The notes beneath the pieces were generated by a model. That model did no database searches. It was not told where the DNA came from and worked only from the letters and a program-made list of their open reading frames with translations. This document shows, piece after piece, positions 43,240 through 53,439 of a DNA stretch of 64,000 nucleotides; the first letter of the stretch is position 1; each line of letters starts with the position of its first letter. Both the position numbers and the translations under genes were made by a program. The stretch is from Diogma glabrata (lineage: Eukaryota > Arthropoda > Insecta > Diptera > Cylindrotomidae), in contig OY856188.1 in NCBI GenBank assembly GCA_963693315.1, positions 196,062,379 through 196,126,378 of the forward strand, written 5' to 3'.

Positions 43240-44229
43240 AGAAGTATAACTTCCACCGTCTGGTCCGACGCAGACCCTACTTTTTTTATCAACAACGATA
43301 GGAACAAATTTTTCAATACCCTCATATAAAATGTTATAAAAAGAACCAACTTTTCCATCTAGATCAGAGTGCGCAAAAAGTATATCCCAGTCAATGTTAG
43401 CCAAAAACAGATTCAATTGAATTTTGTCACTTTTTTTAAAATTAAACATACACAAATTATCATTTTTCTTATTATAAGCCTGAAAATCTTCGACTTTCAA
43501 TTGAATTTCATAAGATTTATGATTAAGATCATTACGAACAAACGGATTTAGTGATTCTAAGACAATACACAAGTTAACATCTTTTGTAAAAACCAGATCT
43601 AAAAATCTATCATAAAAGTTACTTATACTATTAATTTGAACCAAATCACAAGCTAAAATTGAGTCAATACAATGAGACTCGATAGTAGTTTTAACGTTAA
43701 CGGGCAGCAAACTTCCATTTTCAGCTACATCATCTTTTATCCATCTTACTTGCGATAGATTAAAATCACCAAGCAATAAAACATTATCATTAAAATTACA
43801 TTTTGATGTAATCTCGGTGATGCAAATACAATAGAGAACATATTTTTCAAGCGGAAGCGATGGAGGAACATAAATTCCAAATACAAATATTAATTTCGAA
43901 TTGAAATTCAATTTAACACATACAAGTTCAATGTTGTAATTACTAGTATCCACTAATTCACTGCTAATGGATTTATGTACAGCAATTAATACGCCACCTC
44001 CTGATGATTTATTACTATTGAATGAGTTTCTATCACAACGGTATACTAGATAATCAGATGAGAAGAATTCCGCACTATTTACAGATGGGTGAAACCAAGT
44101 TTCCAGTAAGACATACGCCGACAAACAATTCGATAACAAAAATCTTTGAAATTCACTGGCTTTTGATGACATTCCATTAACATTTTGAAAATAAACAGTT
44201 AAATTTTGTACAATTGGAACAGTTGGCAT
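43240..44229 (-). pseudogene. LINE ORF2, APE-type endonuclease part
   Basis: ATG at 44229 (MPTVPIVQNLTVYFQNVNGM). Apurinic-endonuclease motifs: N in YFQNVNGM, E in LLETWFH, Y/D in FGIYVPPS and VLLLGDFNL (catalytic GDFN), then LDLVFTKD and a DLNHKSYEI segment where an S-D-H motif is usual (here LNHK). The frame ends in the insertion after KFVPIVVDKKS. The last residues (CVGPDGGSYTS...) come from inserted sequence. The start overlaps the ORF1 stop as TAATG, which suggests termination-reinitiation. Confidence 0.8.
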
Positions 44230-45194
44230 TATCTGTTTTTTATACTGGTTAGAGGCAATCTTGGAAAATTTACATGACTTCTAGCTCTTATTTCAAATTC
44301 CTTTACCAAAACACCTGGTGGCCACAATGATAAATCGGTCAGTCTTGTAAAGTCTTCATTTTTTAAACCCAACTTGAAAGAAGAGTAAGATGGTGACGAA
44401 TCTTGTTGCGAACGCGACTTTATATTAAGAACTTTTACATCAACAACCTTTAATTTATCGTTAATAAATTTCTTGATGTGATCAATTGATGTATCAGGCG
44501 CGATTCTAGATAGAAATAACCATTTAATTGGCGGAACAGTATTTAACGTAATCTCCTCCTCATTAATGTTAATACCAACAGCATTAGGCTGATTTAATTT
44601 ATCAGGTGTTGCATTATTATTTTTACTCGAAGCGATGTTAATTTTAGCACGAGACTGACCAGAGTTAGTTGGTAAATTAGCAGAATTATTCGTTTCTGAA
44701 GAAAGTGAAAGTGTTGGAGTTTGTTCCAAAGTAGCATTTACTGTTGTAGTCGATGACCTAGGTGTTGCTATCCTATCCGTTTGATTCTTCAGAGCTTCTG
44801 GTAAATACGTTTTCCCTTGAACAGCAGCTTTCGAGACAGATCGTGTTGCACGACGATCATCACCAACAGTATCTTTATCTCTAATATGATGATTTTTATC
44901 AATTTGGCATGAGAAATCATTTTCCATACTCTTGAGCATCTTATCAACGACAGTATACAAATTATTGACACTATTCTTACAATCAGAACAGAACCAATTC
45001 AATCCAGCGATACCGTCCGTTATTATTTTTATAGCTTTCTTAACATCATTGGGAAATTTCATTAACAGTTTATTTGCACTGGCAGCAGCACAATTGTAGC
45101 TAATAATTTTGCTACACATAAATCCACTGCAAGAGAAAAACCATTCATCAACTACAATTACATCACAGTCAAAACACTTTTTTTCGATTGACAT
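44229..45194 (-). CDS. LINE ORF1 with N-terminal PHD-like zinc finger
   Basis: ATG at 45194; 321 residues, uninterrupted. The N-terminus has a C4HC3-like series: CFDC, CSGFMC, YNCAAAS and, after a helix, WFCSDC, resembling the PHD-type finger found in ORF1 of CR1-group LINEs. A Ser/Thr/Asn-rich linker follows (about 110-210). The C-terminal part (PPIKWLFLSRIAPDTSIDHI...VKVLNIKSRSQ...FKLGLKN) looks like an RRM-type fold, as expected of an RNA-binding ORF1. It ends in ...SIKNR with TAA sharing its last two bases with the ORF2 ATG. Confidence 0.8.
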   Translation of the reverse strand: MSIEKKCFDCDVIVVDEWFFSCSGFMCSKIISYNCAAASANKLLMKFPNDVKKAIKIITDGIAGLNWFCSDCKNSVNNLYTVVDKMLKSMENDFSCQIDKNHHIRDKDTVGDDRRATRSVSKAAVQGKTYLPEALKNQTDRIATPRSSTTTVNATLEQTPTLSLSSETNNSANLPTNSGQSRAKINIASSKNNNATPDKLNQPNAVGININEEEITLNTVPPIKWLFLSRIAPDTSIDHIKKFINDKLKVVDVKVLNIKSRSQQDSSPSYSSFKLGLKNEDFTRLTDLSLWPPGVLVKEFEIRARSHVNFPRLPLTSIKNR

Positions 45195-45240
45195 TATACA
45201 GTTTTTTAATTAACTTGATTTAAAATTACGAAAATTTAAT

Positions 45241-45455
45241 AATTTAACTTTACTATGTACTGTTAAGATAAAATAAAATCGATGAGGGCTTATACTTTCA
45301 AACCGGATTAAAAAAATTATAAATTATAAATTGTCACAAACATAAAACTTTAAAAACTTAATGACTAAATTTTTTTTTAAACCATTATCAAGAATAGTCT
45401 TTGAATAATTCATATACAAGAAACAAAACTATAATACTTATAGATTAACTTAACA
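45241..45455. other. AT-rich spacer, probable 5' UTR of the minus-strand LINE
   Basis: A short AT-rich sequence between the ORF1 start of one LINE and the truncated 3' end of the next. Nothing is recognised. Confidence 0.4.
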
Positions 45456-46855
45456 TCAAAAGATTAAGAGCTGTCTGGGTTCGACCAGCGACAATGGAGT
45501 CATTTTTCTCTCTATCCATGACTGTCAAGTCGTCGGCATAGCCTACAGTGTTGAAGCTGGAATCATTTAGCTTGGTGAGGAGATTATCAGCCACCATTAG
45601 TCAAAGCTGTAGAGAGAGCATATCCCCTTGCGGACAGCCTCTAGATGCAGTAATAGTTGGTGAATAATCACCTAGGGTAGCCGTTATCTTCCGACTCTGT
45701 AGCATCTTGATAATCCACGCAATGATATGCGAGTTTATATTTGCGGCCGTTTCAATGATAGCATTGAAGCGGACATTTTCAAAGGTTCCTTTTATGTCCA
45801 TAAATGTACATACAAGTGCCTCCTTGTAGTTTAGAGTGCTCTCAATTTCTTTCACCATTTTGTGCAACGCCGTTTCAGTAAATTTCCCAGTCTTATAGCC
45901 GTGCTGGCTAGAGTTGAGAGGGTTTGGTTTAAGACATACATGACGGATGTAAAAGTGCAACATCTTTTCCATTGTTTTTAATAGAAAAGATGTATGACTT
46001 ATAGGTCTGTATGATTTGGCTTTATTTGGTTTTTTTCCTGGCTTAGGTATAAAAACCACTTTAGTTTCTTGCCATATCTGAGGAATGTAAGCAAGGCGAA
46101 AGCTTACTCTGAACAAACCCATGAGATATGGAAGGATAATTGTTAGATCCTTTTGCAGAAATACCGGAATAATTCCATCCCCTCCCGGAGATTTATACGA
46201 ACAGAAAGATTCTATAGCCCATCTCGCTTTTTTGGGGGTGAAAATTGTGTTGGCTAAATGATCTGCAGGACTTTTAGTTGAAGGATCTAAAAGATGTACG
46301 TCTTCATTGACATTATCTTCCGTGCTCCATTCTATTGAGTCCGGAAAGTGAGTTTGAAGTAAAGTATCTAGTGTCTCAACGCAGCTTGTGGTATACGTAT
46401 TATTTGGTTGGCAGATTGAGTCTAGAAGATTTGTGACATCTATTTTTGGAGTCGAGCTGCAGCAGGTAGATTTTCTATCGTATTGCAGAGTTCTTTCCAG
46501 CTATTCCTTTTTGATTGTCTGATTTCTTTATTATAATTGGTTAGAGCTACTGGTACTCTATCCAATTATTTGTTGTTTTTGCTCTGTTAAAGAGCTTACG
46601 AACTTTGTTCCTTTTCCTCTCCAAGTTACCATTCCAGCAAGATACATCTCTGTACCTTTTGGATTGAGTTATTAGAGTATTGAGGTTATATGCTTCAGTG
46701 ATAATTTCTTGTAAATTATTTGCTGCAGAGTCAAGCTCAAATGTGGAGTTGATGCTGAAGCAAATATTTACATTATTATGAAGATATGTTGTGTAAAGTT
46801 CTGTAATGGGTCTGGATGTTGCGAATGAGCTTCACCCAGGGTCCTATACTTCACT
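45456..46855 (-). pseudogene. LOA/R1-like LINE, linker and RT part
   Basis: On the minus strand: QSKRYRDVSCWNGNLERKR (linker, about 46650), FCSYKSPGGDGIIPVFLQK (about 46190), then IPQIWQETKVVFIPKPGK, SYRPISHTSFLLKTMEKML and HGYKTGKFTETALHKMV. Motif A is decayed (FMDIKGTFENVR); motif B is RGCPQGDMLS; and after a frame shift VGYADDLTVMD (motif C) appears at about 45530. It is cut off at about 45456. 'QHxYxxGKSTETALH ... FLDIEGAF' and 'GYADD' point to LOA/R1-type LINEs. Several frame breaks. Confidence 0.75.
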
Positions 46856-48060
46856 TACACTTACTCACTAGTTAGTGAGTTAAGGTCTTACCTGACCTTT
46901 TTATGTCTGCTTTTCTCTACTTTTCTTTGGTTGATAATAAAAAACTTTATTTCGATATAAACTTCTTGTGATATCTCGAGTAAGAAACACAATTTTCACT
47001 ACTAAATTTTTTTTAATAATATTTTGAGTTTTTTCTTGATTTGAATTTTCTTTAGACACTAAACACTTCCAACACTTGGTTATGATTTTTCGGAACAAAA
47101 AATTTATCGCGTGGACCGGGGATTTTGAATTATACTAACTGACACGTTCTTTGAATTTCTTCTGGGTTTAATAATAAACTAAATTTTATTAGCCAATCAA
47201 AAACTTATAATTTAATTATTTGTTTTTTTATAAAAAAAATGTAATTTTTGGTTAGTTGACAATCATGTAAACAAAATTATTTTATTATATTTGTGTTAAT
47301 TTTTAGTTTCTTCGATTATAAAATTTCGTAATTTCCGTTTTACATTGGAAATTAATTGGAATTTGTTTTATTTGGTTTTGAATATTTTTGATTGACATAG
47401 GTTTTTTGATACAAAGTTACACGGATTTTTGTGTTTGTTGTAATTTTGGAGGAAATATCGTTTAACGAGTTTTAAAAATTTGCTTTTGAAATTTGTTTAT
47501 TGGTGAATATTATTCGAATTGGACTTAGAGTGGTCTATTGAAATTTTTCGATATTGTATGAAAATGTATACATTTTAGACATTGTTGCTTAGCATGTTTG
47601 CTTTGAATTAGTATAAATTGCTGAAATTGGGTTTTGGGTGGTTAATGGAAAATTTTGATACACATGGTATCAAGACATTGTTGCTAAGTTTGTTTATTTA
47701 GAATTTATTTCATGTGATGATGAAATAATGGATTTTATGCTGCAGTTAGGTTTTTAGGAAGTTTTTGGAAAATTTCCGATGTAGAATAAATGTTTTCAAA
47801 CATTGTTGCGGAATTTATTATGGAAATAGCTGAAATTGAGTTTTGGATATGTTTATGGAAATTTTTGGATATAGTTTCATATAATGTATATATGTACATT
47901 GATTTAAGACATTGTTATATCGTTTGTTTGTTGAATGGTTTCTCTAGATGATGAAATAATGGATTTTGTGGTGAAAATGGGTTTTGGGTGGTTTATGAGA
48001 TTGGTTGATTTGATTTGGTTATGAAATGTGGTTATTTTACTACATTGTGTAGTTTAGGAG
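46856..48060. repeat. AT-rich insertion with a tandem array inside the LOA-like LINE
   Basis: It separates the endonuclease from the RT linker of the minus-strand LINE. Between about 47520 and 48005 it holds four to five diverged units (roughly 110-150 bp) sharing GACATTGTTGC, GCTGAAATTGGGTTTTGG, GGTTAATGGAAAATTTT and GATGATGAAATAATGGATTT. Near its left edge is CTCACTAGTTAGTGAG, a 7-bp-arm palindrome. It is noncoding and the element type is unknown. Confidence 0.5.
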
Positions 48061-48715
48061 ATCTATTGACTTATATGTATATTCCTAGTTTAGGAATACT
48101 ACAGTTCCCTGTTGGTTTTTCTCGAGTTTCTAAAGTACTGGGTGCTCTTCGGGTAGTGTTCTATGTTGAAACATATATAAGCATGATCAGACAAAGAAGC
48201 TTCCTTCGAAACAGGCCAGTTCTTAAGATGGTTAGTAGCGTTTATGTTAGTTAAGGTAAGGTCAAGGAAGTCACCTTTGATTGCGTTTCTAAAGGTAGGC
48301 TCACTACCTTTGTTTGCAATAAACATATTGTTTGTATACAAAAATTGAAGCAGACGCTCGCCTTTTGTGTAAATGTTACTACTGCCCCACACGGTGTGAT
48401 GAGCGTTAGCATTACACGCTATTATGAGGTTATAGTATTTATTGTTGCAATACTTGTTGAGTTTCTCTACCACTTCTGGTGGTGTTTCGTCCTCATCCCC
48501 CATGAAGTATGCAGAAGCTATAATGAATTTAGCAGATCCACCTTGAGGGAGATGAATTATGAGGTTATTATAAGGTTATAGTGGTTATTATTGCAATACT
48601 TGATGAGTTTCTATCTGGAGCGTTGTAAGATCTCTGCAGATAAATTCATTCAATGGAAATATTTTCAGATGTTGGTTGGAAAGAATCGCGGTTCTCGGTC
48701 TTTCCACATCTGAGA
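48061..48715 (-). pseudogene. LOA/R1-like LINE, endonuclease part
   Basis: On the minus strand: ERPRTAILSNQHLKIFPLNE (about 48690), then EVVEKLNKYCNNKYYNLII, ACNANAHHTVWGSSN (the endonuclease 'D-x-N-A-H-H-x-x-W-G-S' motif with D replaced by N), GSEPTFRNAIKGDFLDLTL and EASLSDHAYICFNI. An imperfect duplication of about 48 bp (48422-48468 and 48565-48612) disrupts the N-terminal half. It is the upstream half of the RT at 45456-46855. Confidence 0.75.
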
Positions 48716-49595
48716 AATATTCTCTTAATTTGATCGTATTATTGCTATATAGTATATAATCTTACTCATAAATGTTGTTTAAACCCAAAAAAACTAACTA
48801 ATAACTCAACAAGTCAAATAAAAGTTTTACTATATAAAATAACCGTTCCTCATAAAATATAAGCATGAAAAACAGTTTTATTTCCCTATAACTCATGAAC
48901 ACAACACAAAACAACAAAGACAACTATGATCCTCCTTAAAAAAAAAACAAAAATTCTAATTTAATTTGACCTCTAACTACGTACTCTAGTGAAAAACATA
49001 AAACGGTTTTTCCACAATATTTCATCCTGTTGATGAAGATAATAATAACTGAACTGAAAAAAAAAATAAAACAAAAAACTAAAATATTCCAAAAATTTGG
49101 AGCTTTTTAAAACTTTTTTTTTGTTCGTTAAAATAATATAAAAGCACTGAAGACAATAACCAAAATAGTTTTCCGTTTTTATTTTTAACCTATTTTTCCC
49201 ATTTTTTCCGGAGATATATACATTTTTTTTAAATCTAAAGTTCTATGAAAGAGAAGACAAATGCAATTGTTGCAATAAAAAAAATTATGTAAAAGGAAAA
49301 TATGATTTTTCCCGAATGATAAATTACAATTTTTCCTATTATCTGTTTTTTGTGTGTTTTTCGTATATGTAATTTTTGAGAAAATGAAATAACAGAAAAA
49401 GGAAAATATAAAAGAGAAATATTCCGCTTTCCGGTTAAAAAGTTGTATATTTGGTTTTTGTTGTTGTGTGTGAGATTGGTATAAACCTAAAGTTAGTTCT
49501 TCAGTTTATTGTTTTACGTTACGGTTGTAGTTATTTGGAAGAAGTTATTATAATTAATAAATAAATCTAGCTAGGCAGTCACCAGACCGTAATAA
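48716..49595. other. AT-rich DNA, nothing recognised
   Basis: No gene, RNA or repeat structure was recognised. There are A- and T-runs only. Confidence 0.5.
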
Positions 49596-49599
49596 TTTT

Positions 49600-50115
49600 T
49601 TTTATTGAAAGATAGGCATGTTTTTTAATAATAATAAAATATAAATTAATATCTCTGAATATCCGAAGATACCATGCCAACTACAATTAGGATTGTAAAT
49701 TATGTTTGATTTGATTTTAAAATTTTGGGGATTAAAATTATCAGGAAAATTCCACGCCAGGTAAGGAATTCCAAGAGCGCGAGGCTCGATAGTTAAAAAA
49801 ATCATGGTGAAAGGCTACAGTTCTACACTTTGTTATTCAAGCCGTAAAAGGATGGAGCACTTCTGCAGGTCTGGTAAGACGCAAGAATAATGCAGACTTC
49901 AGTCAAATTGATTTGATCCCTCAGAAACCCTTTCATTCATAATCGTCAAATCAGTTACATTTTCCCTGTGCTGCAATGAATCAAGTTACTTAGTAAGATG
50001 AGAGCTAAAAAACAATATAATAGCTCTTTGTTGCACAGCAAAAAGACATTTTAAACTTGTTAGGTACGCTCCACCCCCATATATGAGAACACTACACCAT
50101 GCATGGATGGATAAA
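49600..50115 (-). pseudogene. CR1-like LINE C-terminal scrap
   Basis: On the minus strand HAWCSVLIYGGGAYLTSL, AVQQRAIILFFSSHLT, a stop, then LDSLQHRENVTDLTIMNER. This matches the post-RT region 'EYCSxxWGGA...LxxxQxRAIRL...LxSLxHRRxVxDLxxxYK' of CR1/Daphne-type LINEs. The remainder (to about 49600) is open over 67 codons without clear homology. Confidence 0.5.
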
Positions 50116-51253
50116 TGACTTGTGGAACAAAAGAAGATTTTCTTTTTGATTTAAAATGAATAAATTATTAATTTTTTTTCTTTTTTAATTTAAACTGTCA
50201 ATGTTATTGCTAAAAATTTTTGACATTTTATTTAAATTCATTTCATTTTGTAATTATCTTTAAACTATTTTTTTAATTTTACATTTGTTTAATATTTTAA
50301 AAATTATAATACTTGATAATGCCACAATAAGGCGAAATATTGTAATTAATTAAAAAAACTAATAATTAATTAAATTAAAAATCAATGATTAAATAAAAAA
50401 TAGGCGTATTTAAAATAGGTGTATTTAAATTTTTTTTTTTCAAAAAATCAATGCATAGATTTATAGAACATAAACAAAAATAAATAAACTAGGTATGCAT
50501 TACAATAAAAACATTAAAACAAACTTAAAAAGTTGGACAAGCGAATATAACTCGCTCGTGTATTGTATATCATATTCTAGCAGAATAGTTTGTGGCAAAC
50601 GAACGCACAAGTCGATTCAAAGAGGTGAGCGCGCCTTTAAATTTATGTAAACAACAATAACGGTAAAGATGCCTCACGCTAATTGGTGGCAAATAAATTT
50701 TTTCTAGAGCAATTTATGTTCTTTGTCGTATTGTGTTTTTATAAACATCCGTCGCATGGTTTTCACTGAATTAGACGTGTGTCTAGCACGTCCATTTTTT
50801 GTAAATCGTTAAAAAATAATGTTAATAAATATTAATAATTTTGGGGGCAGGACAAAATTTTCACATTTTTGAAAATGAGTCGAAAACTGTGTTCTCGAAA
50901 ATTACAAAAAATCGTTTTGAACTACAAAAAATCACCTTTCATATGACACCCCATTGTCAATGTCAAAAATATTTTTTTTTTAATTTCTACCCTCAACTCA
51001 AAAAGAACATTTGACAAGAACATTTATAACAAGAAAAAAAAGTTTACATTTTTTTATGCAAATCTAATTTTTACCCCCCACTTGACATGATCAAAAATAA
51101 TTTTTTCGAAATTTCTATTCTCAATCCCCATTCAAAGAACATTTGAAATTATAACAATCAAAAAAAATTTAAACAATTTCACATTTTCGACAATAGGTCG
51201 CAAAATGTACTTCCGAAAATTAAAAAAAAAAAATTTTCAAAGTATCTTCTCTA
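50116..51253. other. AT-rich DNA with two diverged repeats
   Basis: No gene. About 50860-51030 and 51040-51240 look like two diverged copies of one unit, sharing TTCACATTTTxGA, AATTTCTAxxCTCAA and AAAGAACATTTGA words. They lie immediately left of the long inverted repeat. Confidence 0.4.
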
Positions 51254-51660
51254 CACCAGAACCTCGCCCCTTTTGCTTGATGATTACTACTACTACTATT
51301 TTATACTTCATGGGGTGCCCGTTCGAGTCCGACAACTTTTGTACCTGCCATTTCCTCGACTTGGCCCTTTTTCGTTCTGAAAACTCCGAAAAAGGCCGAT
51401 TGCCTGGGATCTTGTAAATTTGCTACGAGAGTTTTGTTTTTTATTGTTTTGTTAAATTAATTTTAGACCACCTTATAATTAAAAAACCAAATTGTGGTAG
51501 CAAATTTACAAGATCCCAGGCATTTCGGAGGTTGTCGAACAAAAACGCGGCCGAATCGTGGAAAATGGCAGGTACAAAAGTTGTCGGACTCGCCAAGGAC
51601 AGGAACTGTACGAAGCATAAAATCAATAGTAATTTTCAAATGAAAGGGGCGAGGGCCTGG
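51254..51660. repeat. Long inverted repeat, about 165-bp arms, 73-bp loop
   Basis: The left arm (51254-51425) contains CCTCGCCCC, GAGTCCGACAACTTTTGTAC, CTGCCATTT and GCCTGGGATCTTGTAAATTT. The right arm (51499-51660) is its complement in the same order with indels, roughly 75-80% by eye. The loop is AT-rich. It could be a foldback element. If transcribed it would form a long hairpin of the type processed into endogenous siRNAs. No target duplication was found. Confidence 0.75.
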
Positions 51661-51973
51661 TAACTACTTTCAGGTCTCAACCTCTTTCAAATAAAGTTTT
51701 AAACCGCTATAGTTTGGGTTCAATTATACAATTTCCTACAACCGTGAACTTTTTTTCTTTTGTAATGTTCGAAGTTAGTGGGAAGAGAACCGGAAAAAAC
51801 ACACGTTTTCGGTAATAACTTAAAAAATTTAAACCGTTGGACTTTTATAAAAAAAAATGATTGAATCTTGTCCAAGGGAATCTCTTATTTATCACACAAT
51901 AAAATTAAAATCATGTAACAAATGCATGACGAAAATAATTTAACAGAACAAAAATAAGTTAACAAAAATTATA

Positions 51974-51987
51974 TAAATTAAAATACA
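51974..51987 (+). repeat. Target site duplication, left copy (jockey-type LINE)
   Basis: TAAATTAAAATACA occurs here and again at 56313-56326, immediately outside the two ends of the element. 14 of 14 bases are identical. Confidence 0.85.
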
Positions 51988-52173
51988 GGCATTCGATATT
52001 CGGTGTTTGCGAAGTAAACATCAAATTATCAAGTTATAATCAAATTTTTTCAATATTAAAATTTCTAACTGTGTTTTATTTTTTGTTTGGATTTGTTGTT
52101 AGTTATAAATTCAAATCAAATTAAAGTTAAACATTGAAATATAAATTGATTGTTTTGTGATTATTGTGTGGGG

Positions 52174-53424
52174 ATGCTCACAAATAAAAGAACTATACGT
52201 CGCCAGATGCGTAGCCTCCCTAGGAGCTCGCTCAGCAGCATTAAACAGATGAGTCAAGGCATTAAAATGAGTGACATCCCAACAGTAAACAGGTATGCAG
52301 GTTTACCGCCTAACGTTAATTTATCAAAATATGCAAAAACATCGCAAACTAGTTCTCCGTATGGTGAAAGTTCTAGAAAACCTGTAGAAAAAATTCCTCC
52401 AATAATTACAAAATCTCCCTCAACGGAGATTCATAAAACTATGAAGGAACTAAATATTTCAAAATATAATATACAAATAATGTCAATTGGCATAAAAATA
52501 CTTACATATAGCCTATCAGACTATAACAAAATTTTTACTAAATTAAAAGAACATAACAATGGTATGTTCTCATATACGCTTGAGGAAAATCGTTTTGTTA
52601 AATTTTTACTATGTGGGCTCCATGATATGGATACAAATGAAGTTAAGAAAAGCCTCGAGAATAGTGGCCTGAGTCCTGTTAATGTTTGGAAAACTATTCC
52701 TAAAAAATATCGTCGAAACAGTGAAGATGCCCTTTATTTTGTTGCTTTCAAAAAGGGATCAATGTCTCTGAACCAATTAAAAAATATTAGATTTGTTAAT
52801 AACACAGTGTGCAGATGGGAAATTTGTCGATCCACCAGCAAAGGTCCTCTCCAATGTTATAAATGTAAAATGTATGGTCATGGAGCGAACGCATGCTACA
52901 TGAAGCCAAAATGTAATTTCTGTGGTGGAGATGAACAAATTGATGATATGGAGTGTCCTTTACAAAACGATATTACTAAACATGTTTGCTGTAATTGTAG
53001 TGGAAATCATACATCTAACTCTATAATTTGTCCAGAAAGAGAAAAATACATTCAAATAAAAAATCATCTGAATCTAAAAAATAAGTTGAGTCGACCTTCA
53101 AATCAACCAACGTTTTCATTTCAACAACAGGATTTTCCTATTCTTCCTTCAATACCTCATCAAAACAACAATAAAAATTTTAATAATAATAATAATAATT
53201 TTGTTAACAAAAAAATGCAGTTCAGTACAGTGGTTCAAACAAATGCAATCAATCATGAAAATTCAATTAATATTAATTCAGATAGCACAAATGATTTGTT
53301 TGCACCACATGAGTTATTACAAATTCTCAAAGAACTTGTTTCAGGACTTCGGGGGTGCCATTCCAAAGAAGAACAATTTGATGTTATGGCTAATATTGCT
53401 ATTAAATATGTCTGTTATCCATAA
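52174..53424 (+). CDS. Jockey-type ORF1 (Gag, PRE_C2HC + CCHC knuckles)
   Basis: Nucleic-acid-binding Gag of jockey-clade LINEs. The first ATG in frame is at 52174 (MLTNKRTIRRQMRSLPRSS); the frame is open upstream but only through non-ATG codons. Residues about 135-230 form the PRE_C2HC-type region (RFVKFLLCGLHDMDTNEVKK, SGLSPVNVWKTIPKKYRR, RWEICRSTSKGPLQC). Zinc knuckles follow: CYKCKMYGHGANAC, CNFCGG... and CCNCSGNHTSNSIIC. An Asn-rich stretch (NNNKNFNNNNNNF, about 53165-53205) precedes the C-terminus. The frame is intact to TAA at 53422-53424. Confidence 0.88.
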   Translation: MLTNKRTIRRQMRSLPRSSLSSIKQMSQGIKMSDIPTVNRYAGLPPNVNLSKYAKTSQTSSPYGESSRKPVEKIPPIITKSPSTEIHKTMKELNISKYNIQIMSIGIKILTYSLSDYNKIFTKLKEHNNGMFSYTLEENRFVKFLLCGLHDMDTNEVKKSLENSGLSPVNVWKTIPKKYRRNSEDALYFVAFKKGSMSLNQLKNIRFVNNTVCRWEICRSTSKGPLQCYKCKMYGHGANACYMKPKCNFCGGDEQIDDMECPLQNDITKHVCCNCSGNHTSNSIICPEREKYIQIKNHLNLKNKLSRPSNQPTFSFQQQDFPILPSIPHQNNNKNFNNNNNNFVNKKMQFSTVVQTNAINHENSININSDSTNDLFAPHELLQILKELVSGLRGCHSKEEQFDVMANIAIKYVCYP

Positions 53425-53439
53425 TTCTTTAAAAATTTG

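Larger units (their letters stand above)
41444..43253. mobile_element. Insertion with 18-bp perfect inverted ends, inside the LINE
   Basis: GAAGTTATACTTCTTTGC at 41444-41461 is exactly complementary to 43236-43253. The 1.8 kb between them interrupts the LINE between endonuclease and RT. It holds a 41-bp tandem duplication (41535-41616), a Daphne-like LINE scrap (42530-42640) and a GAATAATATTTTTT simple repeat (about 42985-43190). No transposase is seen. No target duplication was found, so an inversion or a foldback origin is also possible. Confidence 0.5.
39467..45240 (-). mobile_element. Two-ORF LINE with PHD-like ORF1, split by an insertion
   Basis: Minus-strand LINE: ORF1 45194-44229, endonuclease 44229-43240, an inserted segment (41444-43253), then RT 41450-39467. 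ORF1 and the endonuclease frame are uninterrupted and the RT has a 449-codon clean frame, so it is fairly young. A PHD-like ORF1 plus APE endonuclease and RT is typical of CR1-group LINEs; the exact clade is not settled. Confidence 0.8.
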
